Shown one piece after another: positions 57,061-64,000 of a stretch of 64,000 nt of DNA. Within the stretch, counting starts at the first letter, position 1; each line of letters opens with the position of its first letter. The notes beneath the pieces were generated by a model, which was not told the DNA's origin, searched no databases, and was given only the letters and a program-made list of their open reading frames with translations. The stretch is from NCBI RefSeq assembly GCF_003054325.1, contig NZ_QBKU01000002.1:248001-312000 (forward strand), given 5' to 3'. The stretch comes from Sulfitobacter mediterraneus (GTDB lineage Bacteria > Pseudomonadota > Alphaproteobacteria > Rhodobacterales > Rhodobacteraceae). A program made the position numbers and the translations under genes.

Positions 57061-58635
57061 TTAAGATTTCTGGAACATGGCGAGCATGCGCCGTGTCACG
57101 AGGAAGCCGCCAAAGATGTTGATCCCACACATAAAGACCGACAAGGCAGCAAGTAATATCACCAGGAATGAGCTGGAACCGATTTGCATCAGCGCCCCCA
57201 GAATGATGATCGACGAAATCGCATTGGTCACCGCCATCAGCGGCGTGTGCAGGCTGTGTGCCACGCCCCAGATCACCTGGAAGCCAACAAAGACCGCCAG
57301 AACAAACACGATAAAGTGCTGCATAAAGCTGGCTGGCGCCACAAGGCCAACCGCCAAGAGCAACGCGCCGCCCACGGCCAGCAATGTAACCTGGTTTTTG
57401 GTCTGCTGTTTGAACGCGGCGACCTCTTGCGCGGCCTTTTCTTCGGCCGTCAGCTCTTTGGGCGCTTCCTTCTTGGGGGCTGCCGCAATTGCCGCAATCT
57501 TGGGCGGCGGCGGCGGGAAGGTGATTTCCTTGGCGTGGGTCACGGTCGCGCCGCGGATCACGTCATCTTCCATGTCGTGATTGATCACACCGTCTTTTTC
57601 AGGGGTCAGATCCGTCATCAAATGGCGAATGTTTGTCGCATAAAGCGTTGAGGCCTGCGTCGCCATCCGGCTTGGGAAATCCGTATAGCCGATGATGGTC
57701 ACGCCATTGTCGGTCACGATCTTTTCATCTGCCACGGTCAGCTTGCAATTGCCGCCCTTTTCCGCCGCCAGATCCACGATGACAGAGCCCGGCTTCATCG
57801 CCTTGACCATGTCTTCGGTCCAAAGCTCCGGCGCTTCGCGGTTGGGGATCAGCGCCGTTGTGATCACAATGTCCACTTCCGGTGCCAGCTCGCGGAATTT
57901 GGCCAACTGCGCTTCGCGGAATTCCGGTGAGGAAACAGAGGCATAGCCGCCTGTGGCCGCGCCGTCCTGCTGTTCTTCCTCAAAGTCGAGATAGACAAAT
58001 TCTGCGCCCATGGATTCGACCTGCTCGGCCACTTCTGGACGCACGTCAAAGGCATAGGTGATCGCACCAAGCGAAGTGGACGTGCCAATCGCCGCAAGGC
58101 CGGCCACACCGGCACCAACAACCAGAACCTTGGCCGGAGGCACCTTGCCCGCCGCCGTGATCTGCCCGGTGAAAAAGCGTGGGAAATTGTTGCCCGCCTC
58201 GATCACAGCGCGGTAACCCGCGATATTGGCCATCGAAGACAGGGCATCCATTTTCTGAGCGCGGGAAATACGCGGGATCATCTCCATCGCGATGACAGTT
58301 GCGCCCTTCTTGGCTGCCGCTTCCATGCCTTCGCTATTGCCCGCCGGGTTGAAGAACGAAATCAGCGTCTGATCGGCCCGCAGGCGTTTCAGCTCGGCGT
58401 CATTTGGCGCCCGCACCTTGGCCACAACATCCGCCGCTTTCCAAAGCGCAGCGGCGGTTTTGACCACCTCCACGCCCGCAGCCTTATATGACGCATCATC
58501 AAAACCAGCAGCGGCGCCCGCCCCCGTTTCAACCACACAATCATGCCCGAGTTTTTGCAACTGAAGGGCCGACTCCGGCGTCATTGCAACGCGGGCTTCC
58601 CCTTCAAAAATCTCTTTTGGCGTTCCGATCTTCAA
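57061..58635 (-). CDS. pntA: NAD(P) transhydrogenase subunit alpha
   Basis: 524 residues from a TTG start (MKIGTPKEIFEGEARVAMTP) preceded by GGGGGA; a longer frame upstream is unlike the family. Domain I (NAD binding; VLVVGAGVAGLAAIGTS at about 170-186) is followed by a linker rich in Ala/Lys and by four C-terminal helices, so alpha-1 and alpha-2, often separate in alphaproteobacteria, are fused here. Partner of PntB. Confidence 0.94.
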   Translation of the reverse strand: MKIGTPKEIFEGEARVAMTPESALQLQKLGHDCVVETGAGAAAGFDDASYKAAGVEVVKTAAALWKAADVVAKVRAPNDAELKRLRADQTLISFFNPAGNSEGMEAAAKKGATVIAMEMIPRISRAQKMDALSSMANIAGYRAVIEAGNNFPRFFTGQITAAGKVPPAKVLVVGAGVAGLAAIGTSTSLGAITYAFDVRPEVAEQVESMGAEFVYLDFEEEQQDGAATGGYASVSSPEFREAQLAKFRELAPEVDIVITTALIPNREAPELWTEDMVKAMKPGSVIVDLAAEKGGNCKLTVADEKIVTDNGVTIIGYTDFPSRMATQASTLYATNIRHLMTDLTPEKDGVINHDMEDDVIRGATVTHAKEITFPPPPPKIAAIAAAPKKEAPKELTAEEKAAQEVAAFKQQTKNQVTLLAVGGALLLAVGLVAPASFMQHFIVFVLAVFVGFQVIWGVAHSLHTPLMAVTNAISSIIILGALMQIGSSSFLVILLAALSVFMCGINIFGGFLVTRRMLAMFQKS

Positions 58636-58951
58636 TTCAAAATCCCCCGCAAATGAGCCGCACCCCATTGGCGCAACTTTGTTGCGTATCCGATACCGTG
58701 CGGACCACAATTGTACAAGCGGCAGACCATGTTTCGGGGCGTCAAACCGGGGAAATCCTTCCCAAAAATGCTGTTTCTTAGGCGCAAAGTGTCGTGATCA
58801 GAATGTTATGGCCCCGCTGACCGCATTTGCAGGGGTGAATCGCCGCAGGTCGCGCCCGCACCAGGGGCGGCTCGGGTGCTCTGCCGCCGATCTCGGCACT
58901 GCCGTTCTGCGTTAGCCAAGTGTTAACTGTGATCCGCGTAGCTTGAACGCC
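58636..58951. other. Intergenic region between pntA and the RAYT-like gene
   Basis: 316 nt, divergent. Contains a dyad CGCAAC-TTT-GTTGCG at 58672-58686, about 37 nt before pntA, and a GC hairpin with GGCGGC / GCCGCC at 58866-58888, about 63 nt before the RAYT-like start, preceded by GGGG. No convincing promoter hexamers or ORFs. Confidence 0.5.
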
Positions 58952-59491
58952 ATGCAAGATTTGCCTCCGTCCCTCTTTGATCCCAAACGCTTCTTTTTCA
59001 CGCTCCGTCTCGCCGATCCTGGCAGTGATCTGTTGCTCCGCCGCATTGGCAAGTTGCGCAGCGCGATGCGCAGTACCCTGCGCCATCATGGTTTCCGGAT
59101 AGACGCGATCGCAGTTCTGCCCGCAACGATCCACATGATCTGGAGCCTGCCACCGGATGATGCAGATATCGCAAACCGGATTGGCATGCTCAAAGCGCGG
59201 TTTTCCAGGCATCTGCCGCCCGCGCCTTATCGCAGCCCTTCACAAATCAAAAAGGGTGAAAAAGGCATCTGGCAACGCGGCTATTGGTGCCAGCCCCTCC
59301 GGGGCAACGCCGATTATGTCCGTCATCGCGGATTGATCTATCACAGCCCGGTTGAAGCCGGTCTGTGCGATACCCCGCAAGATTGGCAGTATTCATCCAT
59401 CCACCGCGACCTCGCGCGAGGATATCCCCTGCCCCCGCCGCTTGGCCCCGCTGTACCGCAATGCCAAAAGACGGCGCGTGTTGCTTTGTGA
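58952..59491 (+). CDS. REP-associated transposase (RAYT, Y1-type) homologue, probably inactive
   Basis: A 179-residue protein of the IS200-like RAYT family. The alignable parts are AIAVLPATIHMIWSLPP, where typical RAYTs have MPNHVHLL (H-x-H); KGIWQRGYWCQPLRG, like WQRRFW; and IYHSPVEAGLC, like YIHxNPVxAGL. Here the first His of the H-x-H pair is Thr and the Tyr of the YI motif is Leu, so the nuclease centre looks damaged, although a nearby Tyr could substitute. It is followed 2 nt later by the end of a convergent gene. An ATG start is preferred over an in-frame TTG three codons earlier. Confidence 0.75.
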   Translation: MQDLPPSLFDPKRFFFTLRLADPGSDLLLRRIGKLRSAMRSTLRHHGFRIDAIAVLPATIHMIWSLPPDDADIANRIGMLKARFSRHLPPAPYRSPSQIKKGEKGIWQRGYWCQPLRGNADYVRHRGLIYHSPVEAGLCDTPQDWQYSSIHRDLARGYPLPPPLGPAVPQCQKTARVAL

Positions 59492-59493
59492 AT

Positions 59494-60270
59494 TCAGACC
59501 GCCTTGAGGGCTGGCGCGGCGCCATTCTCTGCCCATTGGCGCACCGCACCACCAAATCCGGAAAACAATGGCCGCGACACAGGATCACCCGCTGCATTCC
59601 ATTCCGGATGCCATTGCACCGCCAAGGTGAACCCCGGCGCGCCCTCGACATAGATCGCCTCAGGCGTGCCATCTTCGGCATGGCCATCAATCACAATCCG
59701 TTGCCCGGCATGTTTGATCCCCTGCCCATGCAGCGTGTTGGTCCGCACCACCGGCGCCCCCATCAGCTCGTGAAAGACGCCGCCTGCGGTAAAGGTCACA
59801 TCATGGCGCAGCTCGAACTTTTCCTCGATGGTGCCCTCGGGCGGCATCCGGTGGTTCATGCGCCCCGGCAAATCGCGGATCTCGGGGTATAACGTGCCGC
59901 CCATTGCGACATTGACCTCTTGGAAACCGCGGCAAATGCCCAGAAACGGCTGGCCGCGCTCCACGCAGGCCCGCACGAGGGGCAAAACAATCGCGTCGCG
60001 GGCCCGGTCAAAATCCCCATGCGCCTCGGTCGCGTCTTCGCCGTACTCCTCAGGATGTACGTTGGGCCGCCCGCCGGTCAGCAAAAACCCGTCACAAACC
60101 TCCAGCAGTTCAGCAACGCTCACATGTTTGGGGTCGCTGGGAATGATCAACGGCATGCAACCGGCCACTTCGGCCAGCGCGTCGGCGTTCATCTGCCCGC
60201 CCGCATGAACCGGATACTGATCATTCAACAAATAGGAATTGCCGATAATACCAACAACTGGACGGGCCAT
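59494..60270 (-). CDS. Class-I glutamine amidotransferase-like hydrolase (peptidase C26)
   Basis: A 258-residue protein of the gamma-glutamyl-GABA hydrolase type (PuuD-like). Catalytic triad visible: Cys in LGICRGFQEVN (about 115), and His-Glu in AVQWHPEWNA near the C-terminus. Early part LLTGGRPNVHPEEYG is family-typical. May hydrolyse gamma-glutamyl compounds; no putrescine pathway genes are adjacent. The ATG follows a weak GGTGA. Confidence 0.88.
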   Translation of the reverse strand: MARPVVGIIGNSYLLNDQYPVHAGGQMNADALAEVAGCMPLIIPSDPKHVSVAELLEVCDGFLLTGGRPNVHPEEYGEDATEAHGDFDRARDAIVLPLVRACVERGQPFLGICRGFQEVNVAMGGTLYPEIRDLPGRMNHRMPPEGTIEEKFELRHDVTFTAGGVFHELMGAPVVRTNTLHGQGIKHAGQRIVIDGHAEDGTPEAIYVEGAPGFTLAVQWHPEWNAAGDPVSRPLFSGFGGAVRQWAENGAAPALKAV

Positions 60271-60306
60271 AAATCACCAAATGGTTAGAAGGTTCGAGGC
60301 AATATA

Positions 60307-60325
60307 GGGCGGGATGTTCCCGCCC
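60307..60325 (-). terminator. Terminator-like hairpin behind the GlcG-like gene
   Basis: 8-bp stem GGGCGGGA / TCCCGCCC with a TGT loop, 11 nt after the stop at 60337. Reads on into TATATTG, not a full U-tract. Confidence 0.5.
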
Positions 60326-60336
60326 TCAACCACCCA

Positions 60337-60762
60337 TCAGATCTCGCCGGTCAGACCCGCCGCTTCGATCCCCGCCAGCGCCGCTGCCGCGTCATTGTCA
60401 GAGGTATCACCCGTGACGCCAACCGCACCAATCACCGCGCCTTTTTTGTCGCGCAACAGCACACCGCCCGGTACCGGGATCACCTGCCCGCCATAGACAC
60501 CGTTCACCGCCGCCATGAAATAGGCCTGATCCTCGGCCCGCTTCATCTGCGCCGTGCCCGCCATGCCCAACATCACCGCGCCGTAAGCCTTGCCATGGGC
60601 AATTGAAAACCGCCCCGGCGCTGCGCCATCTTCGCGCTCAAACGCCTGAACATGGCCACCTGCATCCAAAACCACCACGGACAAAGGCTTCAGCTCCATC
60701 TCGCGGCCTTTTTCCAGTGATTTGCGAATAATTGTCCGCGCCTTGCGCAATGAAATACCCAT
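60337..60762 (-). CDS. GlcG/HbpS-type heme-binding family protein
   Basis: A 141-residue GlcG (DUF336) protein: LSVVVLDAGGHVQAFERED near residues 27-45, KAYGAVMLGM, GGVLLRDKKGAVIGAVGVTGDTSDNDA near the end. Relatives are in glycolate operons (GlcG) or bind heme in Streptomyces (HbpS). It lies 88 nt behind malate synthase G, a glyoxylate-using enzyme, so a glycolate/glyoxylate link is likely. Function unproven. Confidence 0.88.
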   Translation of the reverse strand: MGISLRKARTIIRKSLEKGREMELKPLSVVVLDAGGHVQAFEREDGAAPGRFSIAHGKAYGAVMLGMAGTAQMKRAEDQAYFMAAVNGVYGGQVIPVPGGVLLRDKKGAVIGAVGVTGDTSDNDAAAALAGIEAAGLTGEI

Positions 60763-60779
60763 CTCGATCTTCCTCTTCC

Positions 60780-60827
60780 CTTTTTGGCTCTAAATACTCC
60801 GGGGTGCGCGAGGGGCTGGCCCCTCGC
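60780..60827. repeat. TAAATAYTCCGGGG / GGGGCTGGCCCC intergenic element, copy 2
   Basis: TTTTTGGCTCTAAATACTCC then GGGG, and the palindrome GCGAGGGGCTGGCCCCTCGC (60808-60827), a 9-bp stem. Compare copy 1 at 25259-25309. Between malate synthase G and the GlcG-like gene. Confidence 0.7.
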
Positions 60828-60850
60828 ATCCACCGCTTGTTCCGCGCCGC

Positions 60851-62983
60851 TTACTTTGCGGCTTTCAACTCCAACCGCCGGGCATGCAACACCGGTTCGG
60901 TATAACCTGACGGCTGCTGCCGCCCTTTCAGCACCAGATCACAGGCCGCTTGAAACGCGATCCCGTCAAACCCCGGCGCCATCGGCTGATAAAGCGGATC
61001 ACCCGCGTTCTGCCGGTCCACCACTGCTGCCATCTTTTTCAGCCCGGCCAGAACCTCGGCCTCGCTGATCACCCCGTGATGCAGCCAGTTCGCCATCGCC
61101 TGCGCCGAAATCCGGCAGGTGGCGCGGTCTTCCATCAGGCCAACATCATTGATGTCCGGCACCTTGGAACAGCCCACGCCCTGATCGACCCAGCGCACCA
61201 CATAGCCCAGGATGCCTTGCGCGTTGTTCTCAATCTCGCGGTTGATCTCTTCGGCGCTCAGGTTGCGGCCGTCCATCACCGGGATGGTCAACAGATCATC
61301 AAGCGTGCCGCGCGCGCCGCCCGCCTTAATCTCGTCCTGCCGCGCCAGAACATCCACGTGGTGGTAATGCGTGGCATGCAGGGTCGCCGCTGTCGGTGAT
61401 GGCACCCATGCACAATTGGCGCCGGATTTGGGGTGGCCGATCTTGGCCTCCAGCATATCGGCCATCAGGTCGGGCATCGCCCACATGCCTTTGCCGATCT
61501 GCGCACGGCCCTGAAGCCCGCAGGCCAGACCGATATCGACGTTGCGATCCTCGTAAGAGGTAATCCAGGCGGCGTTTTTCATCTCGCCCTTGGGCACCAT
61601 TGGCCCGGCCTCCATTGAGGTGTGGATCTCGTCGCCGGTCCGGTCGAGGAACCCGGTGTTGATGAAGGCGACCCGCTTTTTCGCGGCGCGAATACATTCG
61701 GCCAGATTGGCAGAGGTCCGGCGTTCCTCGTCCATGATACCCAGCTTTACAGTGTTGGAAGGCAGGCCCAACGCCGCCTCCACGTGGCTGAAAATCTCAT
61801 CCGCAAAGGCCACTTCTTCCGGCCCGTGCATCTTGGGTTTCACCACATAGATGCTGCCTTTGACAGAATTGCCGCCCTCACGGGCCAGATCATGCATGGC
61901 GATCAGGCTGGTGATCATCGCGTCCATCAACCCTTCGCCCGCTTCCAGCCCGTCACGGTCCAAAATGGCCGGATTGGTCATCAGATGGCCCACGTTCCGC
62001 ACCAGCATCAGGGACCGGCCCTTAAGCGTCAGCGTGGATCCATCCGGCGCGGTATAATCGCGGTCAGCGTTCATCCGGCGCGTCATCTGCGCCCCGCCCT
62101 TTTCAAAGGTTTCTTCCAGATCGCCTTTCATCAGGCCCAGCCAATTGCCATAGGCGACCACTTTGTCTTCGGCGTCCACGGCGGCAACGCTGTCTTCGCA
62201 ATCCATGATCGTGGACAGTGCCGATTCCATGATCATGTCGGACACATGCGCAGGATCAGTTTTGCCGATGGCATGCTCCGCGTCGATCTGTACTTCGATG
62301 TGCAGACCCTTGTTCTTGAGCAGGATCGCCGATGGCGCATCCACCCCGCCGCGATATCCGGCAAACTGGTCGGGGTTGGCCAATGCGGGCGCCAATGCCC
62401 CGTCCACAACACTATATCCACTCACATCCGCATGACTGCCACCGGCCAGCGGCGCAACCTCATCCAGAAACGCCTTGGCTTTGGCTACAACACGCGCACC
62501 GCGCTCTGGGTCATAGCCGCCCTTTTCAGGCAGATCGCCCAGCGCATCGGTGCCATAAAACGCATCATAGAGGCTGCCCCAACGGGCGTTGGCGGCGTTC
62601 AGCGCAAAGCGGGCGTTGGTGATCGGCACCACCAATTGCGGCCCCGGCACCTGAGCGATCTCGGGATCAACATTGGTGGTCTCAATGGAAAACGCGCCGC
62701 CCTCAGGCACCAGATACCCAATGTCGCGCAGAAATGCGGTATAGGCCGCCGCGTCATGGGCCTGACCTTTGTGATCCTTGTGCCAGCCGTCGACTTTGGC
62801 CTGAATCTCCGCACGGGCCTGCAGCAAGCTGCGGTTTTTTGGCCCCAAGTCGTGAACAAGCGATGAAAACCCGGACCAAAACGCATCTGCGTCCACGCCG
62901 GTGCCCGGCAAGGCTTTGGTTTCGATAAAATCCGCCAGCAGCGGGTCAACCTGCAACCCGTGTTTATCGGTCCTGTTTGTCAC
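60851..62983 (-). CDS. glcB: Malate synthase G
   Basis: Condenses glyoxylate with acetyl-CoA to malate. 710 residues, the long G form. Family regions visible: [66 protein letters not shown], and [20 protein letters not shown]. Start GTG with GGAGGA 7 nt before. In this organism it may serve glyoxylate from glycolate or an ethylmalonyl-CoA type pathway; genes for these are not in the window. Confidence 0.96.
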   Translation of the reverse strand: MTNRTDKHGLQVDPLLADFIETKALPGTGVDADAFWSGFSSLVHDLGPKNRSLLQARAEIQAKVDGWHKDHKGQAHDAAAYTAFLRDIGYLVPEGGAFSIETTNVDPEIAQVPGPQLVVPITNARFALNAANARWGSLYDAFYGTDALGDLPEKGGYDPERGARVVAKAKAFLDEVAPLAGGSHADVSGYSVVDGALAPALANPDQFAGYRGGVDAPSAILLKNKGLHIEVQIDAEHAIGKTDPAHVSDMIMESALSTIMDCEDSVAAVDAEDKVVAYGNWLGLMKGDLEETFEKGGAQMTRRMNADRDYTAPDGSTLTLKGRSLMLVRNVGHLMTNPAILDRDGLEAGEGLMDAMITSLIAMHDLAREGGNSVKGSIYVVKPKMHGPEEVAFADEIFSHVEAALGLPSNTVKLGIMDEERRTSANLAECIRAAKKRVAFINTGFLDRTGDEIHTSMEAGPMVPKGEMKNAAWITSYEDRNVDIGLACGLQGRAQIGKGMWAMPDLMADMLEAKIGHPKSGANCAWVPSPTAATLHATHYHHVDVLARQDEIKAGGARGTLDDLLTIPVMDGRNLSAEEINREIENNAQGILGYVVRWVDQGVGCSKVPDINDVGLMEDRATCRISAQAMANWLHHGVISEAEVLAGLKKMAAVVDRQNAGDPLYQPMAPGFDGIAFQAACDLVLKGRQQPSGYTEPVLHARRLELKAAK

Positions 62984-63133
62984 GATGCGCTCCTCCAGTG
63001 CAGTGTTCGGCTTTGCCGCATTTATCCATATTGTCGCAGTGATACAAGTTAGGGCGGTAAAATAATATTACCAATTCTTAAAGGCAGCGATTCTTTTCAG
63101 CCATGTCATCGCCAGAGCATGCCCCGCAAACGC
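62984..63133. promoter_or_regulatory. Regulatory region upstream of malate synthase G
   Basis: AT-rich space ahead of glcB with a GGTAA-N7-TTACC dyad at 63056-63072. No promoter hexamers are strong enough to call. A glyoxylate-responsive operator is possible; inference only. Confidence 0.3.
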
Positions 63134-63135
63134 AA

Positions 63136-63161
63136 AAAGCACACCCCGAAGGATGTGCTTT
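63136..63161 (-). terminator. Intrinsic terminator of the small membrane protein gene
   Basis: Stem AAAGCACA / TGTGCTTT with a 10-nt loop, read on the minus strand into CTTTTTG. It lies about 22 nt behind the stop at 63183. Confidence 0.75.
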
Positions 63162-63182
63162 GTGACTTGGTTGTCGTTTGCG

Positions 63183-63374
63183 TCAGTTGCTCGGCTGAAC
63201 AGTTGTTTCCGTCCCGATCAAGGTCTCCGCGCTTGGCTCAGAGCCATTCATCAGCGCAAAGATAACAACCCCCAAAAGCATCAGCCCGCCAAAGATCATC
63301 GCGCCTTTGATCCCCAAAAGCGGCGGACGGTGATTTTCTTTCTGGGTCTCGATATTTGTGTCAGGTGCAGACAT
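63183..63374 (-). CDS. Small single-helix membrane protein
   Basis: A 63-residue protein with a charged N-terminus (SAPDTNIETQKENHRPP), one helix (GAMIFGGLMLLGVVIFALM, about 24-42) and a Ser/Thr/Glu-rich C-terminus. GAGAGGAAGAGCC precedes the ATG. It has its own terminator, so it is likely a real monocistronic gene. No family recognised; the N-in orientation is predicted weakly. Confidence 0.65.
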   Translation of the reverse strand: MSAPDTNIETQKENHRPPLLGIKGAMIFGGLMLLGVVIFALMNGSEPSAETLIGTETTVQPSN

Positions 63375-63477
63375 TGGCTCTTCCTCTCATCAGCTTCGGT
63401 TCAGACCCGGTTGCGGGTCTCCGTTCAGGGACATAACGTGCGGCAAAACAAATTGTTCCATCTCAAGGATCTGCCCC

Positions 63478-64000
63478 ATGCCTGACACTGCCCCCGAAAC
63501 CATCTATCTTGCCGATTACACCCCCTTCGGTTTCATCGTGGACAGCGTGGCGCTGACCTTTGATCTGGATCCCCGCGCCACCCGTGTGACCAGCCGCATC
63601 GCCTTTCGGCGCAATCCAGAGGCCTCGGATTTTGATTTCTTCCTGCATGGTGAACAGCTCAAGCTGATCTCGACCAAGATCGACGGCGCAGCGGTTTCGC
63701 CCAAGATCACCGACAAAGGGCTAAGCTGCGATGTGCCGGACACCCCGTTTGTGTTTGAGGCGGAGGTCGAGATTGATCCAACCGGCAACACCGCGCTTGA
63801 GGGGCTTTACATGTCCAACGGCATGTATTGCACCCAGTGTGAGGCCGAAGGCTTTCGCAAGATCACCTATTACCCCGACCGCCCCGATGTCATGGCCACC
63901 TTCAAGGTGAAGATTAACGGCCCGCATCCGGTGCTTTTGTCCAATGGCAATCCTGTCAGCAGCTCAGAGCATCACGCCGAGTGGTATGATCCATGGCCCA
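63478..64000 (+). CDS. pepN: Aminopeptidase N, N-terminal part
   Basis: Partial gene running off the right edge; 174 codons. The visible N-terminal beta domain matches E. coli-type PepN (M1 family): YLADYTPFGFIVDSVALTFD, LHGEQLKLIS, ALEGLYMSNGMYCTQCEAEG, FRKITYYPDRPDVMATFKV and LLSNGNPV. The zinc HExxH site lies beyond the window. AAGGA precedes the ATG. Broad aminopeptidase of the cytoplasm. Confidence 0.93.
   Translation, partial: MPDTAPETIYLADYTPFGFIVDSVALTFDLDPRATRVTSRIAFRRNPEASDFDFFLHGEQLKLISTKIDGAAVSPKITDKGLSCDVPDTPFVFEAEVEIDPTGNTALEGLYMSNGMYCTQCEAEGFRKITYYPDRPDVMATFKVKINGPHPVLLSNGNPVSSSEHHAEWYDPWP

Noticed and set aside
61622..62866. 414-codon plus-strand open frame opposite glcB
   Set aside because: Antisense shadow; malate synthase G is full length on the minus strand.

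Overview
The window is about 64 kb of GC-rich DNA (roughly 60% by eye) from an alphaproteobacterium of the order Rhodobacterales, most likely the Roseobacter group. The evidence is a 14-subunit nuo operon carrying DUF5333 and DUF5337 genes, birA-coaX directly behind nuoN, a leucine/isovalerate (liu) cluster, and the hairpin-rich intergenic elements seen in this family. Genus cannot be set from the sequence alone. Gene density is very high, with many 1-4 nt start/stop overlaps. I saw no tRNA, rRNA, CRISPR array, prophage or intact insertion sequence.

Layout. (a) 1-20312, minus strand: the complex I operon, read right to left as nuoA-B-C, three tiny coupled ORFs, D-E, an HhH protein, DUF5337, F, MAPEG, DUF3291, a 22-codon ORF, a lipoprotein, DUF5333, G, a lipoprotein, H-I, a CMD-family protein, J-K-L-M-N, birA and coaX (cut by the window edge). 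(b) 20313-29930, minus strand: leucine catabolism in the order liuA, acyl-CoA synthetase, liuB, liuD, a glutathione transferase, liuE, liuC and a secreted protein, with a candidate promoter and operator in front of liuA. (c) 30072-40943: an FMN-binding split-barrel protein, then a DegT-type aminotransferase and a phosphoglycolate phosphatase (minus), then on the plus strand glmU, glmS, a second PPOX-like protein and a DNA alkylation repair protein, followed by a lipoprotein (minus), moaA, KDO transferase and a glycosyltransferase. (d) 40954-52375: a divergent transport and catabolism module. The minus arm holds a fused double ABC ATPase, a VOC protein, an ArgE-like deacylase, a FAD oxidase and two tandem M20 amidohydrolases. 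The plus arm holds the solute-binding protein and two permeases and ends in a strong terminator. (e) 52484-64000: a YeeE/YedE transporter overlapping a DUF3422 gene tail to tail, a small membrane protein, pntAB, a degenerate REP-associated transposase homologue, a class-I glutamine amidotransferase-like hydrolase, a GlcG-like protein, malate synthase G, a small membrane protein and the start of pepN.

How the genes work together: complex I and the PntAB transhydrogenase handle NADH/NADPH and proton motive force. The liu cluster takes isovaleryl-CoA to acetoacetate and acetyl-CoA, and malate synthase G can join acetyl-CoA to glyoxylate. BirA, at the end of the nuo operon, is the enzyme expected to biotinylate LiuD. 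glmU/glmS and waaA feed the cell envelope.

Most unusual: three overlapping micro-ORFs between nuoC and nuoD; a helix-hairpin-helix domain fused to NuoE and duplicated in the next gene; two families of palindromic intergenic elements in the same window as a RAYT-like protein whose catalytic residues look lost; and a 14-bp palindrome next to the predicted liuA promoter.
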